NCBI GenBank assembly: GCA_003971905.1
Contig: RSEE01000114.1
Location: forward strand, 1-64,000
Direction: 5' to 3'
Length of the DNA stretch: 64,000 bases
Source: Moniliella sp. 'wahieum'
Taxonomy: Eukaryota > Basidiomycota > Moniliellomycetes > Moniliellales > Moniliellaceae
In this document: positions 32,974-45,110 of the stretch, one piece after another
How the letters are laid out: each line of letters begins with the position of its first letter
How positions within the stretch are numbered: position 1 is the stretch's first letter
Translations under genes and position numbers: made by a program
Notes under the pieces: model-generated
What the model was told of the DNA's origin: nothing
Database searches by the model: none
The model's input: only the letters and a program-made list of their open reading frames with translations

Positions 32974-35900
32974 ATGGCCACTGCCGCCGAGACCGAGTCC
33001 GAGGGCGACGCCCATGCGATCGCCGTCTTTTTCAGCCACCAGCTCGGCTCCGACCCGGACGAGGGCGAGACGAGTTGGTCGCAGTCTGCCAACCAGAGCC
33101 TGAGCGTCAGTCGCGCCAGCTCTGACGTGCGTGACGATGGCCACCGCGTCGCCGTGCTGGCCCAACGTGCCCGTGCGGCCACCCAGTCCCTCGCTTCGCC
33201 CCCGTCGGCGCTGGACCGGGAGGCGCAGCTTCGTGCCCACCTTCGTTTGGCTGCGGAGATGGGCCAGGCATTGGTGTGTCGGCAAGATGTGCTGGAGCGG
33301 CAGTTGCGGCGCGTGCAGGATGCGCGGGATGCGCGCGGCGACGAGGTAGACCCCTTTCGACCCAGCAGCGCGGGGCCGAGAGGTCGCTGTGCCAAGTCCA
33401 AGCCACGCTCGATGCGGCCGAGGGAACGAACCGAAGTTTGGTCCTGCAGCTGGATACGGCGCGCACCCAGCTCGCCACTCTCAAGAAGGAGCATGCCAAG
33501 TGTGCCTACCTGTCGGCCGCGTCGACACGCTGGTCAAGCAAGTGGACGAGGCGCGTGCCGAGGCGATGCAGGCCAAGCGCAAAGAAGAGCAGGCGACCGC
33601 GCTCGCCCGCCGTCTTGGCCGCCGCTCGGAGACGTTGGCGGAACAGATGCGCGTGCGCGGGGAGCGAATGCAAGTGTTGGAGGCTCAGCTGGCGCCGATG
33701 GCGGACGGAGAACGGGTGGTGCAGCTGGTCAAGGAGAACGAAGCGCTGCAGGAGCAAAACAAGGCCGTGATGGACAAGTTGGAAGAGCAGGCGGAGGAGC
33801 TACAGGTGCTCAAGCAGGCTCGCTGGCAACACGCCCTGGGAAAACACCAACATCGACGCAGCCTTTCGCTCGCCACCTCGTATGGTCTCGAGTCCCCCAA
33901 GGAGCGCGACCTGTCGCTGCCCACGCCGGCGCTGGCCACCGCGTTGCCCCCGGGCCAAGTCCAGCTCTTTTCCCGCGAAAGCAGCCGTCCCTCGTCGCCC
34001 TGTCGCCATTGGGCACCGCCCGTGCTCCCTCGGTCGCCACCCTATCCTCTGCCTCCCACTCCCGCTCCAATTCGCGCGTGTCGTTGCACGCCCGCACCCA
34101 CTCGGTCCGCTCGCTCCGCAAGGCCAGCATGCCCCGGCCAGGATTGGATCCACCGTCGGAAGAAGCAGTTTTGCCCCCGCTTGCGGCAGCGGCAGCTGCT
34201 GCACCTGCACCTACACCTGCACCTGCACCCACCTCCTCCTCGCCCCTGCTGTCGGTGGTGCCGTTGCCAGTGCCGAAACGGCACGCCCACTCCGACTCGG
34301 TCGCGACCACCATCAGCATGTCCCAATCCCTCTCCTCTTCCTCGGGACGACGAGAATGTTCATTATCGGACGGGGCATGTGTCCCTACCCCTGCCCCCCC
34401 CGCCAGTCCGCTGTGCCACCGACCTCCCACGCAAACGTCGCTTGCCCCTCAGTCTTGCCCTACAGCGTCCCCGCCGTCGAGGTGGACCTAGCTCCGCCGC
34501 TGGTGGTACGAGAGACACGAACTGCGGTGCTCCCCGTGCTACTTGACACGGCTACCCGCCTCTCGACGCGCCTGGAGGAAACTACGTTGGCCACGCTCGA
34601 GCACCGGTTGAGCAAACAAAACCTCCCTTGTACCCCCGACTCGATCGCGCACCTGTCACGCACCACCTTGGCCGCGCTGCACGCCGAGGCGGACGGGTTG
34701 AAGGAAAAGTTTCGTGTGTTGATCGATGCGGAGACGCGTGACGCGCGGGCGTCCGTGCCGGACGCGAGCCGCGATACGCATTCGCAGACGCATTCGCAGA
34801 CGCATTCGCAGACGCAGATGCATTCGCAGATGCAGATGCAGACGCCACCACATGTCGGATCGCCCGCTGGGACGCAAATGGCATGTACGTCGCTCTTGAC
34901 CCGGCGGGACTTTTTCGCGCTGGTCAAGGTCCTGCGCACCTTGCTCACCCACCTGGTGCACAACCAGGGCGAGCTGAACGAAGCGCGGCTACTGAAAGCA
35001 ACGGCAACCGAAGAGAAATCCTTGTTGCCTCCACCGGCGACGTGGATCAGCAAAATGTTTAGTCTGAGTGGCGGTGCGCGCGACCCACCCGTCCCACCCC
35101 CCTTACCTTGTCCCCTGGCTCAGGTAGCGACCCTACTGCGCCGCCGTCGCCCCGGCCCGCGCGCACGCAGCCCATGCGCCCCCACCTCACCCCCGCCCTG
35201 GCATTTGGTGCGCTGGGCTCGTCCTTCGACCCGGACATCGGCGGTCGGCGGGACGTAGGTGTGAGCAGTGGGAGCGGCGGACCGGTGGTGCCGGGGGGAC
35301 TGTTCCTGTCGGTCCCGACCCGGTCCCAGCAGCGGAAGAGAACGAGCAAATGCTTCGACCTGGTGCTGGAGCACAACGTCGTCCCGAACAGGCGACGAGC
35401 GCGGTCCAGCGTCGGCGGGACGAGCGCGTGCTGTCGCGTCACTTATCGGGCTTGTTTGTGGGCGCGCTTGAGGGCCCGAGTAAACGCCCCGCGAGGGCCC
35501 GCGCAATTCCGAATCGTCCTTGCCGCCACGATCGGGGCCAGTGGGACGTGCGCGCGCGAATGCACCCGCGAATGCAAATGCAAATGGACGACCACCACCG
35601 TCCCGCGAAACCGCCACCACCACCGCACATGCTCACGGGTCCGGCGGCTGTACGTCCGACGATCAGTTGCGCCACCGCCGATGCGTTACCGCCTTGTCCC
35701 CCGCAGCTCCGGCTGCAGCGGGGCTCATGCCCCCTGCTCTTGTTGCTGCTCCCTCGTCCCATTCCAACAATTCCCTTTCCATTCCAATTCCAACTCCATT
35801 CCAATTCCAATGCCTCTTGCACCTCCACCTTGATCTCTACTTCGCCTTCGCCTTCTACATTCACATCCGCATCCATGTTTGCCTCCACCACGGCGGCTGT

Positions 35901-36054
35901 CGCGGGGTGCGATTCGGCGTTCGAGCGCGCCGGCACGGGCGAGTGGCCTGCCGATGCTCCGCGTTCCCACCCGCCGCGGGCGGGCGCATCCGCTTCGGGC
36001 ATCACGCTTCGGCGCACAGCGAGCAGCGCAGCCCGACGCGCTCCGCCGTGGTAA
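32974..36054 (+). CDS. Long coiled-coil, Ser/Pro-rich protein of unknown function
   Basis: Not recognised. It begins MATAAETESEGDAHAIAVFF and then has an acidic Ser-rich part. A long coiled coil follows (about 33210-33820: VLERQLRRVQDARDARGD, RTQLATLKKEHAK, VDEARAEAMQAKRKEEQATA, LVKENEALQEQNKAVMDKLE). Next comes a Ser/Pro-rich linker with SRESSRPSSP. A second helical block reads LLDTATRLSTRLEETTLATLEHRLS, a HSQT/QM tandem repeat lies at 34775-34848, and FFALVKVLRTLLTHLVHNQG follows. The tail ends GITLRRTASSAARRAPPW at 36054. At least five frame changes are needed, near 33360, 33510, 34470, 35070 and 35300. The two-coil, Ser/Pro-linker layout would suit a cytoskeletal or polarity scaffold, but no motif proves it. 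Confidence 0.55.
34775..34848 (+). repeat. In-frame HSQT/HSQM coding repeat
   Basis: A CATTCGCAGACG unit repeats and degrades into CAGATG units, encoding alternating His-Ser-Gln-Thr and Gln-Met. It stays in the coding frame of the surrounding coiled-coil protein. Confidence 0.85.
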
Positions 36055-37094
36055 CTGTCAACCGGGACCCGGCAAAGGGGAACCGGGGGAAGGGTATCCG
36101 TCCTCGTCCTGTGTCCCCGACCGTGTTGGACGGATGTTGCTGCCCAACTGAGACCTGTGTCCGATAACCTTGGACCCCGACCCCACCTTGTCCGTTCGTT
36201 CGTTTATCCGTTTTGATCGTTTTGATCGTTTGGGTTTCCCGCCCGATCCCTATCATCTGTCATCTTTCATCCGTCTTCCGTCTTCCATCCTTTGCCCTTT
36301 GTGCTTCGACCTTCGTCCTTCGTTTTCCGTCTTCCGGTTGCCCCCCCTCCCTTTGTCCGCGCCTGACCTCACTCCTTTTTACCATGTTCGCGCCAGGGGG
36401 GAGGGGGGTAACCTTCCCTATTTCGTGTTCGGCATCGTTTTCGTTTTTCTCTTCGTGGTTGGGCAACGGTTTGGTTAGGCACCCCCCCCCCCCCGGCCAC
36501 GGTCGTTCTGTCGTTTCTCCTACATACTGTCATTCCATCCTAATCTGTTTGTCCCATGCCACACTGGGGTGCTGGGAAAATACATCAGCTCTCAGCTTCT
36601 CAGCCTTTCGCTCTTAGCTCTTAGCTCTTCGCTCCTGGTTCTTAGCTCTTCGCTCTTGGTTCTTAGCCCTTCGCCCTTAGCTCTTAGCTCTTAGCGCGTA
36701 GCTCTTCGCTCTTAACGCTTAGCGCTTATCTCTCAGTCCTGCACGGCCTTGTGCGTGGCTAGCTTGCAGCAGGTCCCAAGGTACCAGGCACCAGGTTCCA
36801 CGCTGGAATGCAAATGGCCAACACGCATCGCCATGGCGGGTGCCTCAACTCTGCTCTCCAATCCGACCCAGGATACCGAACGGCGAGACGAGGTAGGGCG
36901 GGCCAAGAACGACAAGCAGAACCCCAAACCCAAACCAAAACCAAAAACCAAAACCAAAAAGAACCCCGACCCAGCCCAGTGCGACGGGACGACGGGATGG
37001 GATGGCATGCGATGGGAGACAAAGGGATGGGAGAAGACAGGCTGGGACAGGACGGGATGGAATGGGATGGGATGGGGAGGTCGATCGATCAGGG
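36055..37094. other. Spacer with a heptad array, a CCAAAA run and GGGAT-rich DNA
   Basis: Lies between the 3' ends of the coiled-coil gene and GLE1. It holds a C16 tract (36481-36496), the CTCTTAG array listed separately, a CCAAAA/ACCAAA run at 36920-36960 and GGGATGGGAT-like DNA at 36990-37080. No gene is supported. Confidence 0.5.
36597..36735. repeat. CTCTTAG heptad array
   Basis: About eighteen 7-bp units with consensus CTCTTAG and variants CTCTTCG, TTCTTAG and CGCTTAG. Unit length is unusually constant despite base substitutions. It sits between convergent genes. Confidence 0.88.
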
Positions 37095-38652
37095 CTAAGC
37101 GCCAATACGCGCGCCGGGGGGCGGGGCAAACCCGTGGGGCTTGAGCCAGGAGAATTTTAAGCCGTTCGGTAGCCGCGCGAGCTTCGGGTCGTGCGTCAGG
37201 GCGTGCCCACGCGGCGGGTGGAGTGGGATCATGCAGCGCGCGCGTGAGCAGGTTGATAAGTTTCGTCCACTGTCGGCCGTACCCGCCCATCTCGTGCCCT
37301 GCCACATCCAGCAAAACGGCCCATAAGGTCGGTGCGAGCCAGTGCCCGTCGAGTGGGGGAGCGGTAGCGCGCGCGCCCCACGCCCAGAGCGCGGCAGGAC
37401 GCCATGTGGACGCCAGTGCGGCAGGCGGGTGCGAAGAGGGCAGCGGGCAGAACAGACGCGACGTACAGCGCAAAGATACCGGCCATACGGGACGAGTAGA
37501 GGTTACTTGCCTCGGCTGGTTTGCCGCCTTGGATCCGGAGGTAGTCCTCCTCCGTGTCGGTGGCCGAGCGTGGTGGCACGTACGCCAAGCACCACACGCA
37601 CTTTTTCGTTAGGCGAGCCATGAGGATCGGGCCGAGACCCGGATGGGAGAGTAAGAGCGACTGGGTGAGCAGCGCAAGCGGGAACGCGGCCGCTTGGTTG
37701 GTCGTCACCTCGGTCTCGGCTTGGCGAATGATGCACTTGGCAAGATGGTTGAGGATAAACACATCCAGTACCGAGCCCACCTTGATCTCGGTGGCTGACG
37801 TGGCGGCGGAAGGGGTGGAGGAGGACGCAGCGTCGGCATCCGCGTCGGTCAGGGCTACCACCGATCAACTGACGCTGGCAGTGTCGGCGCAGCAGCGCAT
37901 CGGTCATGGCCTGCACCTCGTCCAGTACCTCGGCCACTTGGCGTGTCACGCGCTCGATTTCCGAGCGGGAATGGGTGAGTTGGCCCAGACGGCCGGTAAT
38001 GCGCGCCTTGGAGCGGAACAAGCGTTTGCGCCAGACATCGTTCGCTTTCACTTGGGGCAAGACGGTTTTGACCAGGGCCATGACCGTGTCCAGTGGGCAT
38101 AGTTAACCTTGGCTGAACCCATGGCCTGGCCACCACGGGCGAGATCGCGGTCGCGCGCCTCTTGTTGTTCCCGCGCGTGTTGCAGCTGGCGCTCGCGCTC
38201 GGCCTGGGCCTTGGCTTGGGCCTCGGCGGCCTGCTGGGCCTCGCGCTGTTTCTGCTGGGCAGCCTGCGCCTTGGCCTGGGCAGCGTCGGCGGCACGCTGG
38301 CGAGCTTGCTGGTACGCCTGCCGTTCGGCCTCGGCGCGGGCCAGGGCCTTGTCGACCTGGGCCAGGCGCGCTCGATGCGCTCGGGCGCGGGGTCGCCGGC
38401 GAGCGGGGCGAGCACACGCGCCTCGGCCGCCTGCTGGTCCAGGTCGAGGCGGCGCAGCAGCGCACGCACGCCTGCTCGTCTAGTTGTTGTGCTGTTGTGT
38501 TGTTGCTGGTGGGGCGGGGACGGAGGGCGGGAGGGCGGGGCGGGGGGCAGGGCGGCGTGTGGGAGCGGGAGGGGAGCGGGAGGGCTTGAGGGGGCCATGT
38601 CGAGCTGCCAGGGATCGGGGGGGCGGTGGCCAGCGGAGGGCGAGGCGGGCAT
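37095..38652 (-). CDS. GLE1: mRNA export factor Gle1
   Basis: Nuclear-pore protein that, with inositol hexakisphosphate, activates the DEAD-box ATPase Dbp5. The N-terminus is Pro-rich (MPASPSAGHRPPDPWQLD). A long coiled coil follows (about 38110-38390), for example RQRAADAAQAKAQAAQQKQR then EAQQAAEAQAQAQAERERQL. The C-terminal HEAT-like domain begins LVKTVLPQVKANDVWRKRLF and continues ITGRLGQLTHSRSEIERVT, FILNHLAKCIIRQAETEVTT, FPLALLTQSLLLSHPGLGP, LYSSRMAGIFALYVASV and AGHEMGGYGRQWTKLINLL. It ends near GFAPPPGARIGA. Each block matches Gle1 in order. Frame breaks lie near 38370, 38100, 37870, 37450 and 37140. The start is provisional; 38650-38652 is the ATG giving the quoted N-terminus. Divergent from MOT1. 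Confidence 0.9.
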
Positions 38653-39089
38653 GGGCGTCGAGGGGCGGCGGTGGCGTGGCGAGGGTGGGGGCGAGGGGGC
38701 CGAGATGGAGGTGGTGGTGGAGGTGCGTGCCGGGTGGAGCCAGGGCGGCGTGGCTGAGGCCCGTGGGCGCGGGAGAGGGCCGCGGGGGCTGGCCGACACA
38801 AGCGGCCGCTGCGGCATGCGAGGTGGCCGTCGCCTGCTGCGCGCGCATACAGCCCCCCGTGCAGCCCCCCGCCCCCCCCCCCGGCGGAATGCGCCTTCCG
38901 CCCCGGCACGTGCGAGCCGCAGAAAAAACACGCGCAGCACCGCGCCAGTGGCGCGTGGCGCTGACATCATCCGGCGGTGTGCTGCGCTCGGCCAAAGCAA
39001 AGCGGCGGCGGGTATATATGGGCGTAGGACGCGCGTATATAGGGGCCGCCCCCCCGCCCCCGATTCGCAGCAGACCGCAACGCCCCCCC
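38653..39089. promoter_or_regulatory. Bidirectional GLE1-MOT1 promoter region with two TATA boxes
   Basis: A 437-bp interval between divergent genes. Two TATA-like words, TATATATG at 39012-39019 and TATATAGG at 39034-39041, lie 50-80 bp before the MOT1 ATG and are 22 bp apart. The GLE1-proximal half is extremely GC-rich with a CCCCCCCC run at 38873-38882. If GLE1 starts further upstream, this interval shrinks. Confidence 0.55.
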
Positions 39090-42000
39090 ATGGCCGCCAC
39101 GCGTACGCCCCCCCTGCACGTGACCCATCTGCTGACCCCCCCTGACCCCCAGGCCTCGACCGCCTCGTCGCGCTGCTCGACTCGGGCTCCTCGCCGCCGT
39201 CCAGCAGACGCCCCGTCGCAGCTCGCAGTCGCCCGCGCCGCCCCCCCGACGCCCTCCTCCTCCTCGCCAGGTCCTCCCCCGCCTCCCAGCCCCGTCTGGG
39301 ACACTCCACCGCCGCCGCCCCGCCGTCCACGCCCCGCCGCGTCCCCACCGCCTTTGTCCCCGAACCTGCCCCCGGCCCCAGCACCACCACCACCACCACA
39401 CCCCCCCCCACCACCCCCCCCGCCCGTCCGCCACCTTCGCCGCCTTCTCCCTCCCGCACGTGCTCGCCACCGGCACTCGCCTCCTCGCCTCCCGCGGCAC
39501 CGAGTACACCGCCCCCCCGCCCACCCATGCCCACGACCGCCTCGCCGCCGCCCACCACAACCTGGCCCAGCTCGGGCTCACCATGCCCGGCATGGACCCC
39601 GCCTCGCTCGGCATGGACCTCGACACGGAGCTAGCCAGCACCGCTGCCGACCCATCGTCAGCGTCGGCTCCTGCTCTCGCACCTCCCCCCCTGCCCCCCA
39701 CCTCGGGCCACGCCAGTCCCGCCCGCTCCCTCCGCTCCTCCCCCCCGCCGCTGCCGCTGCTGCATCCACGCCCACCCCCCCCTACGCCTACGCCCACCCT
39801 CGACCTGTCGACGCTCAGTGCGCGCGAACGCAACCAACTCAAGCGCAAGCGCAAGCTCGATGCCAAGCCCACGCTGCCGTCCAGACGCGTGTGCTGGAGG
39901 ACGGAGCGAGTGGGGGAGCCGAGCAGTCCGCGTGTGAGGTCTCCGTCGACGGCGGAGCCTGTGCCGGTGGAGCCTTTGGACCCGGGCGAGGCGCTGGCCT
40001 ATGTCCCTCCGCCGGGCGAATGGCCCTTTGCAATTATTGTGCAGGTGTTGGCTGGGGACCTGTTTGATCCCCAATGGGTCGTCCGGCACGGCGCTTCGTT
40101 AGGTCTGCGTAGTCTGATCCAGACGCATGGCGCGCAGGGCGGTATGCGCGCCGGGGCGAGCAAAGGGAAAATGAGGTGCTGCATGCGGAATGGTGTGACG
40201 ACCTGGCACTTCGTCTCTTGTCTGTTCTCAGCCTCGACCGGCTGGCCGACTTTATCTTTGACCATGTGGTAGCGCCGGTGCGGGAGACGGCGTCGCAGAC
40301 GCTGGCTGCTCTGTTGCGCGTCATGCCTGCGCCCGGCATTCGGTCTACCCACGCAGTCCTCATCCAGATGATCCGCCAAGACCATCTGTGTGCCCAGCCG
40401 GGCCAGCCGGTCGACCGCACGGTCGAAGGCTATTCGTGGGAAGTGCGCCATGCCGGCTTTTTGGGCCTCAAGTACGAATTGGCACTCCAACAGCCCCCCC
40501 ACCCATCGATCCCCAACAAACGTCCTTGATCGCCGCCGAGCAACGCTTGGCCGACGAGGCCGATGCTCATCGCTCCATCCCAGCACCCAAACCCGCTCCG
40601 CCAACTGAACCTACCTGGACCTACACCGACTTGGTTGCTACTCTGCCCGAGATTGTCGAGGTGGTCAACTTGGGGTACGTATTGACTATTGCATGTTGCA
40701 TCCCATTCCTTTCCTTGAGATCTCGTTTCCGAGACGACCAGAGAACTAACGTGAGAGAGTAGATTGCAAGACGACGACGATGATATTCGCGGAGTAGCAG
40801 CATCGATGCTCGTGCCGGCTGTGCCGGCGATCGTGCAGGACTTGCCTTCGTACCTCCCGGCACTGCTGGACCGCGTCTGGGGGTCGCTCCTGATCCCACG
40901 CGACGAACTGAGCAGCTCGTTGAGCGATAGCATGCAACTCCTCGCTGCGCTCGTGGCCCAGCCCACTGTCGCCCACTGGCTCGCGCCTCCCCAACCGGTC
41001 GGCCAGTCCCAACCCGAGTCTGCCCCAGTAAAGTCCGAACCCAAGTCCGAGCCTAACGTCCCAGTAAGTCCGAGCCCAACGCTGCAATAAAGACCGAGGT
41101 GAAGACCGAAGCCGACGAGGCGGACGCGGACGCCGATGCGAAATCTGTGCGGCTGCAGTCGCTCGATGGAGCGTGTGCGCCGTCGCTTGCTGAGCTCGTG
41201 CCGGCTCTCTACCCCTTTTTCCGGCACACGATCACGCGTTCGAGCAAGTGCAGTGGCGACGCTAGGAGCGTTTTTGAAGTTGGACGGGGTGGCGCGGTGG
41301 GCGGATGCACGACCGTTTCGGCTGCTGTTGCAAAATGGTGGTGGAGACGCATGCGCCGTTACGCGCGGCAAGTGCCGATGCGTGGAAACAGTTGGTCCAT
41401 GCGCTAGCGCCTACAACTGACGATGGGTGGATGCCCTAGCGCCCTACTTGAGCAGTATGCTTGGTATCCTCATGACCCCGCTCGGACAAGCGTTCGATCT
41501 GCTCTCTTCTTCACCCCCGGCCGAGGCGGGGTGGACAAGGCCATGCTGGCACAGGACATGACGCTCGTTTCGGTTGACAGTTTGATTCGTGGACGGCTCG
41601 GTGCGGCCGATGCGATGGGCGAGTTGGTGGCGTTGTGGCCGAGCGCACGACGAGCCGAAGACTTTGGCCTGTTGCTAGCCTACCTTGGCTCGGCTAGCGC
41701 GTTGCAACGCTGTTTGGCCGCGGTGGTGGTGCAAGCGTGGGCCGAGGCCGATGGAGCGGCACTGTCGTCGCACAAGATCAAGATCAAGATGAAGATCAGA
41801 TGGCTTGGCGAACGCCGTACAGGCTCACCTCGTCACTGCGCTGGACCAGCCCCGACGGAAACGTATGCCGAAATGACGTTTTTGTTGGCGCGGGTTCATA
41901 CGGAGGCACAGGCGTTGCTGGCTACCTTTGTGCGCGAGGGCAAGCTCAAGAAGGACGTGGTGCCGACGCTGCCGATGAATTTGGATGCGACAGGCGAGGC

Positions 42001-45000
42001 CGAGGGCGCATTTAGCTTGGCTGACGCCAAGCAGCTCGCCGGCCCAACCTATGCCGCGTTGACGGCCAAGCTGGGTCCGCGCATTCGTCGAACCGCGCTG
42101 CCGCTGGTGGAGGCCAAGCTGCGCGGGTTGGTCGCGGCGATTGGGGTGTGCGAGTCGGCCAAGGCGAAACAGGACAATCAAGTGTACGCTGCGTTGGCCG
42201 GGGCAGTAGTGGCACTGGGCAAGTTGCCGCCCAAACTCAACCCCGTCAGTCATCGCAGCATCATGAACAGCATCAAATTTGAAGACAACCCGGACCTGCA
42301 GGCCCGCTCGGCCCGCTCCATTGCCCATTGGTCCAGGTATGTGTCCGGCCGGGCAGCCAGGCCAACCCGACCCCCAAGGTAGTCAAGAACCTGTGTGCAT
42401 TTGTCTGTCAGGACGTGGCCGAGACGCCCGTCTTTGCCCTGACGCCTACCGACGGGATCCTGCTCTTGCCCGAACGCCGCACGCCCGATCCCAGCCCGCT
42501 GCCCGATGGCGTGCGCATCCGGCGCGGGGCCCAGGTCGCGCTCGGCGCGCTGGCCGAACAGTTTGGACCTGACCTCTTCACGGCCGTCCCGGCGATTTGG
42601 GATGCGATTTCGGCGTCGCTGGTGCGGGTCACCTCGGGCGATGCGGCCGCGCTGAATGCGGCGGTTCGAGAGGACAAGAATGGACAGGGCGTGCTGGATG
42701 GCCTGACGGTGCTGCGGACTGTACTGCCGTGCTTGTCGGCGAAGCTGGAGGATACCCTGTCGGGGGTGTTGGAGCGGGTGGGCTTGGTGCTGCAGAGCGA
42801 GCTGGCGCTGCTCCGTGCCGCTGCGGCCGAGACGATGGCCAGGATGGCATGCAGTTTTGCCCCGCTGACGATGCGCTACCTCATCACGCGCGTCGTTCCC
42901 TTGCTGGACGATGCGGGCTCGTTGAGCAACCGACAAGGCGGAACTGAAGCGCTGGCTCTGACGGTGCGTGCGCTCGAGCTGGACGTGCTGCCCTACTTGG
43001 TATTTCTGTTGGTCCCGCTCCTCGGGCGGATGGGGGATGCGAACGATGAGATCCGCCTGCTGGCCACCTCGACGTTTGGCACATTGGTGCAGATGGTGCC
43101 GTTGGAGCAGGGGCTTCCGGACCCGGTCGATTTCCCTGCTGAGCTGTTGGCGCAGCGCAGTGAGCAGCGCGCGTTTCTCACCCAGCTCTTGGGCGACAAC
43201 AAGGTGGAAGAGTACAAGGTGCCCGTGGAGCTGAGCATTCCACTGCGTCCGTACCAGCTCAAGGGCGTTTCGTGGCTTGCGTTTTTGGCGCGGTACCGGC
43301 TGCATGGGGCGTTGTGCGACGATATGGGGCTAGGCAAGACGTTGCAATCGATTGCCATCTTGGCTTCGAGCCACTTTGAACGACGCAACGATCCGGTCCG
43401 CGTGCCGAGCTTGGTGGTGTGTCCACCCACGTTGACGGGCCACTGGGTGCACGAGCTGGCGCGCTATGCGCCGAGCTTGCAACGTTGTTGTTGGGTGGCT
43501 CGCCGACGGAGCGGGCGCAGCAGGCGCAGCGGGTGAGCGAGTACCAGGTCGTCGTCACGTCGTACGAGGTGGTACGGAACGACATTGAGACGTTGAGTGG
43601 CAAGCGTGGAACTACTGTATCTTGGATGAGGGCCATGTGATCAAGAATGCCAAGACCAAGACGACGCGGGCGGTGAAACGGTTACGGGCGCACCACCGGT
43701 TGCTCTTGTCGGGTACGCCGGTACAGAATTCAGTGTTGGAACTGTGGTCGTTGTTTGATTTCCTCATGCCGGGCTTTTTGGGGTCGGAAAAACAATTCCA
43801 CGAGCGCTTTGCCAAGCCCATCTTGGCCACCCGCGATGGCAAGGCAACCAAAAAGGAACGCGAACGCGCCGACGTGGCATTGGAAGCGCTGCACCGCCAA
43901 GTCTTGCCTTTTATCCTGCGCCGGCTCAAGGAAGAAGTCTTGGACGATCTGCCGCCCAAGATCATCCAGGACATCCAGGTCGACCTCTCCCCGCCCAGGC
44001 CGAGTTGTACGACGACTTTTCCCATGCCCATTCAGGCGAACTGGCACAACTCGACCACGCCGCCACTGCGTCAGCAGAATCGGCATCCACCGCCTCGGCC
44101 CAGTCGCCCTCGCAACCGCAGTCGCAATCGCAATCGCAATCGGCCTCGAACGAGGGAGCCAAGCAAAATACGTTCCAAACGTTGCAATATTTGCGCAAGC
44201 TGGTCAACCACCCTTTGATGGTCCTCGACCCGTCCTTGCCGCGCCACCGGGCGCTGCAAGCGCGGCTGGAAAAGACGGCACCGCTAACGTCGTATGTGCA
44301 TTCGCCCAAGTTGCTCGCGTTAAAGTGCGTATGGACTCTGTGTGTGGGGGTAGGGCGTGGAAAGTGGTGCAGTGGACTGACCTTGCTGGGATGCGCCTTG
44401 GCGGTGCGGGCTTTACAGACAATTGTAACGGACTGTGGGATTGGGGCCACGTCGGACGCGGGGGAGGTGGGGGTGGATGCGGTGAGCCAGCATCGGGTGC
44501 TGGTATTTTGCCAAATGAAGGCCATGTTGGATCTGGTCGAGACGAGCTTGTTCAAAGAGATGCCGTCGGTGTCGTACTTGCGTCTGGACGGGGGTGGCGT
44601 CGGACAAGCGGTTCGAGCTGGTGCAGCGGTTCAACTCGGACCCGTCGATCGATGTGTTGCTGCTGACAACGCGTCGGTGGGCGGGCTGGCTGACGCTGAC
44701 CGGGGCGGATACGGTGGTGTTTTTGGAGCACGACTGGAACCCGATGAAAGATCTGCAGGCGATGGACCGCGCCCACCGTCTGGGGCAGAAGAAGGTGGTG
44801 AATGTGTACCGCCTCATCAGCAAGAACACGCTCGAAGCGCGCATCATGGGCTTGCAGCGCTTCAAGTTGGCCGTGGCCAACACGGTCGTGGCCGACGGCA
44901 ACAAGCAAGGCCTCGAAGGCATGGGCGACGCATGTGCTCGACCTGTTTGCGCCGGGCAAGGCCGCCCAGGGCACGCCCGACGCGGGCGCAGCCAGCAAGA

Positions 45001-45110
45001 CGGCCGCTGGCGCCCGCGCTCCGCGCGGCGTGGGGATGGGACCCAAGGTGGACGACAAGCCGGATACGGAGGAGGCCGAGTACGCGGGCATGCAGAGCTG
45101 GGCCGGGTAG
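39090..45110 (+). CDS. MOT1: TATA-binding-protein remover Mot1 (BTAF1), Swi2/Snf2 ATPase
   Basis: Essential ATPase that strips TBP from DNA. Exon 1 is only 13 nt. Intron 39103-39152 (GTACGC...CCCCAG) joins MAAT to RLDRLVALLDSGSS, the Mot1 N-terminus. HEAT repeats include WPFAIIVQVLAGDLFDPQWV and RHGASLGLRSLI, then VEGYSWEVRHAGFLGLKYEL. ATPase: LRPYQLKGVSWLAFLARY, DDMGLGKTLQS (Walker A, 43320-43350), DEGHVIKN (43625), LLSGTPVQNSVLELWSLFDF and VFLEHDWNPMKDLQAMDRAH then RLGQKKVVNVYRLI. It ends YAGMQSWAG. Other introns: 40675-40763 (branch AACTAAC) and 44325-44418. A Gln-Ser run (about 44115-44145) lies between the helicase lobes. A dozen or so frame breaks include about 39210, 40155, 40500, 42360, 43478, 43610, 44000, 44426, 44590, 44672 and 44925. 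All ATPase motifs remain. Confidence 0.96.

Noticed and set aside
38109-39145. Plus-strand Leu/Gly/Ala-rich frames resembling a membrane protein
   Set aside because: They are the antisense of the Gle1 Gln/Ala/Glu coiled coil.
42250-43305. Minus-strand 351-codon frame inside MOT1
   Set aside because: Fully antisense to HEAT-repeat and ATPase coding sequence with in-order Mot1 homology; no motif on the minus strand.
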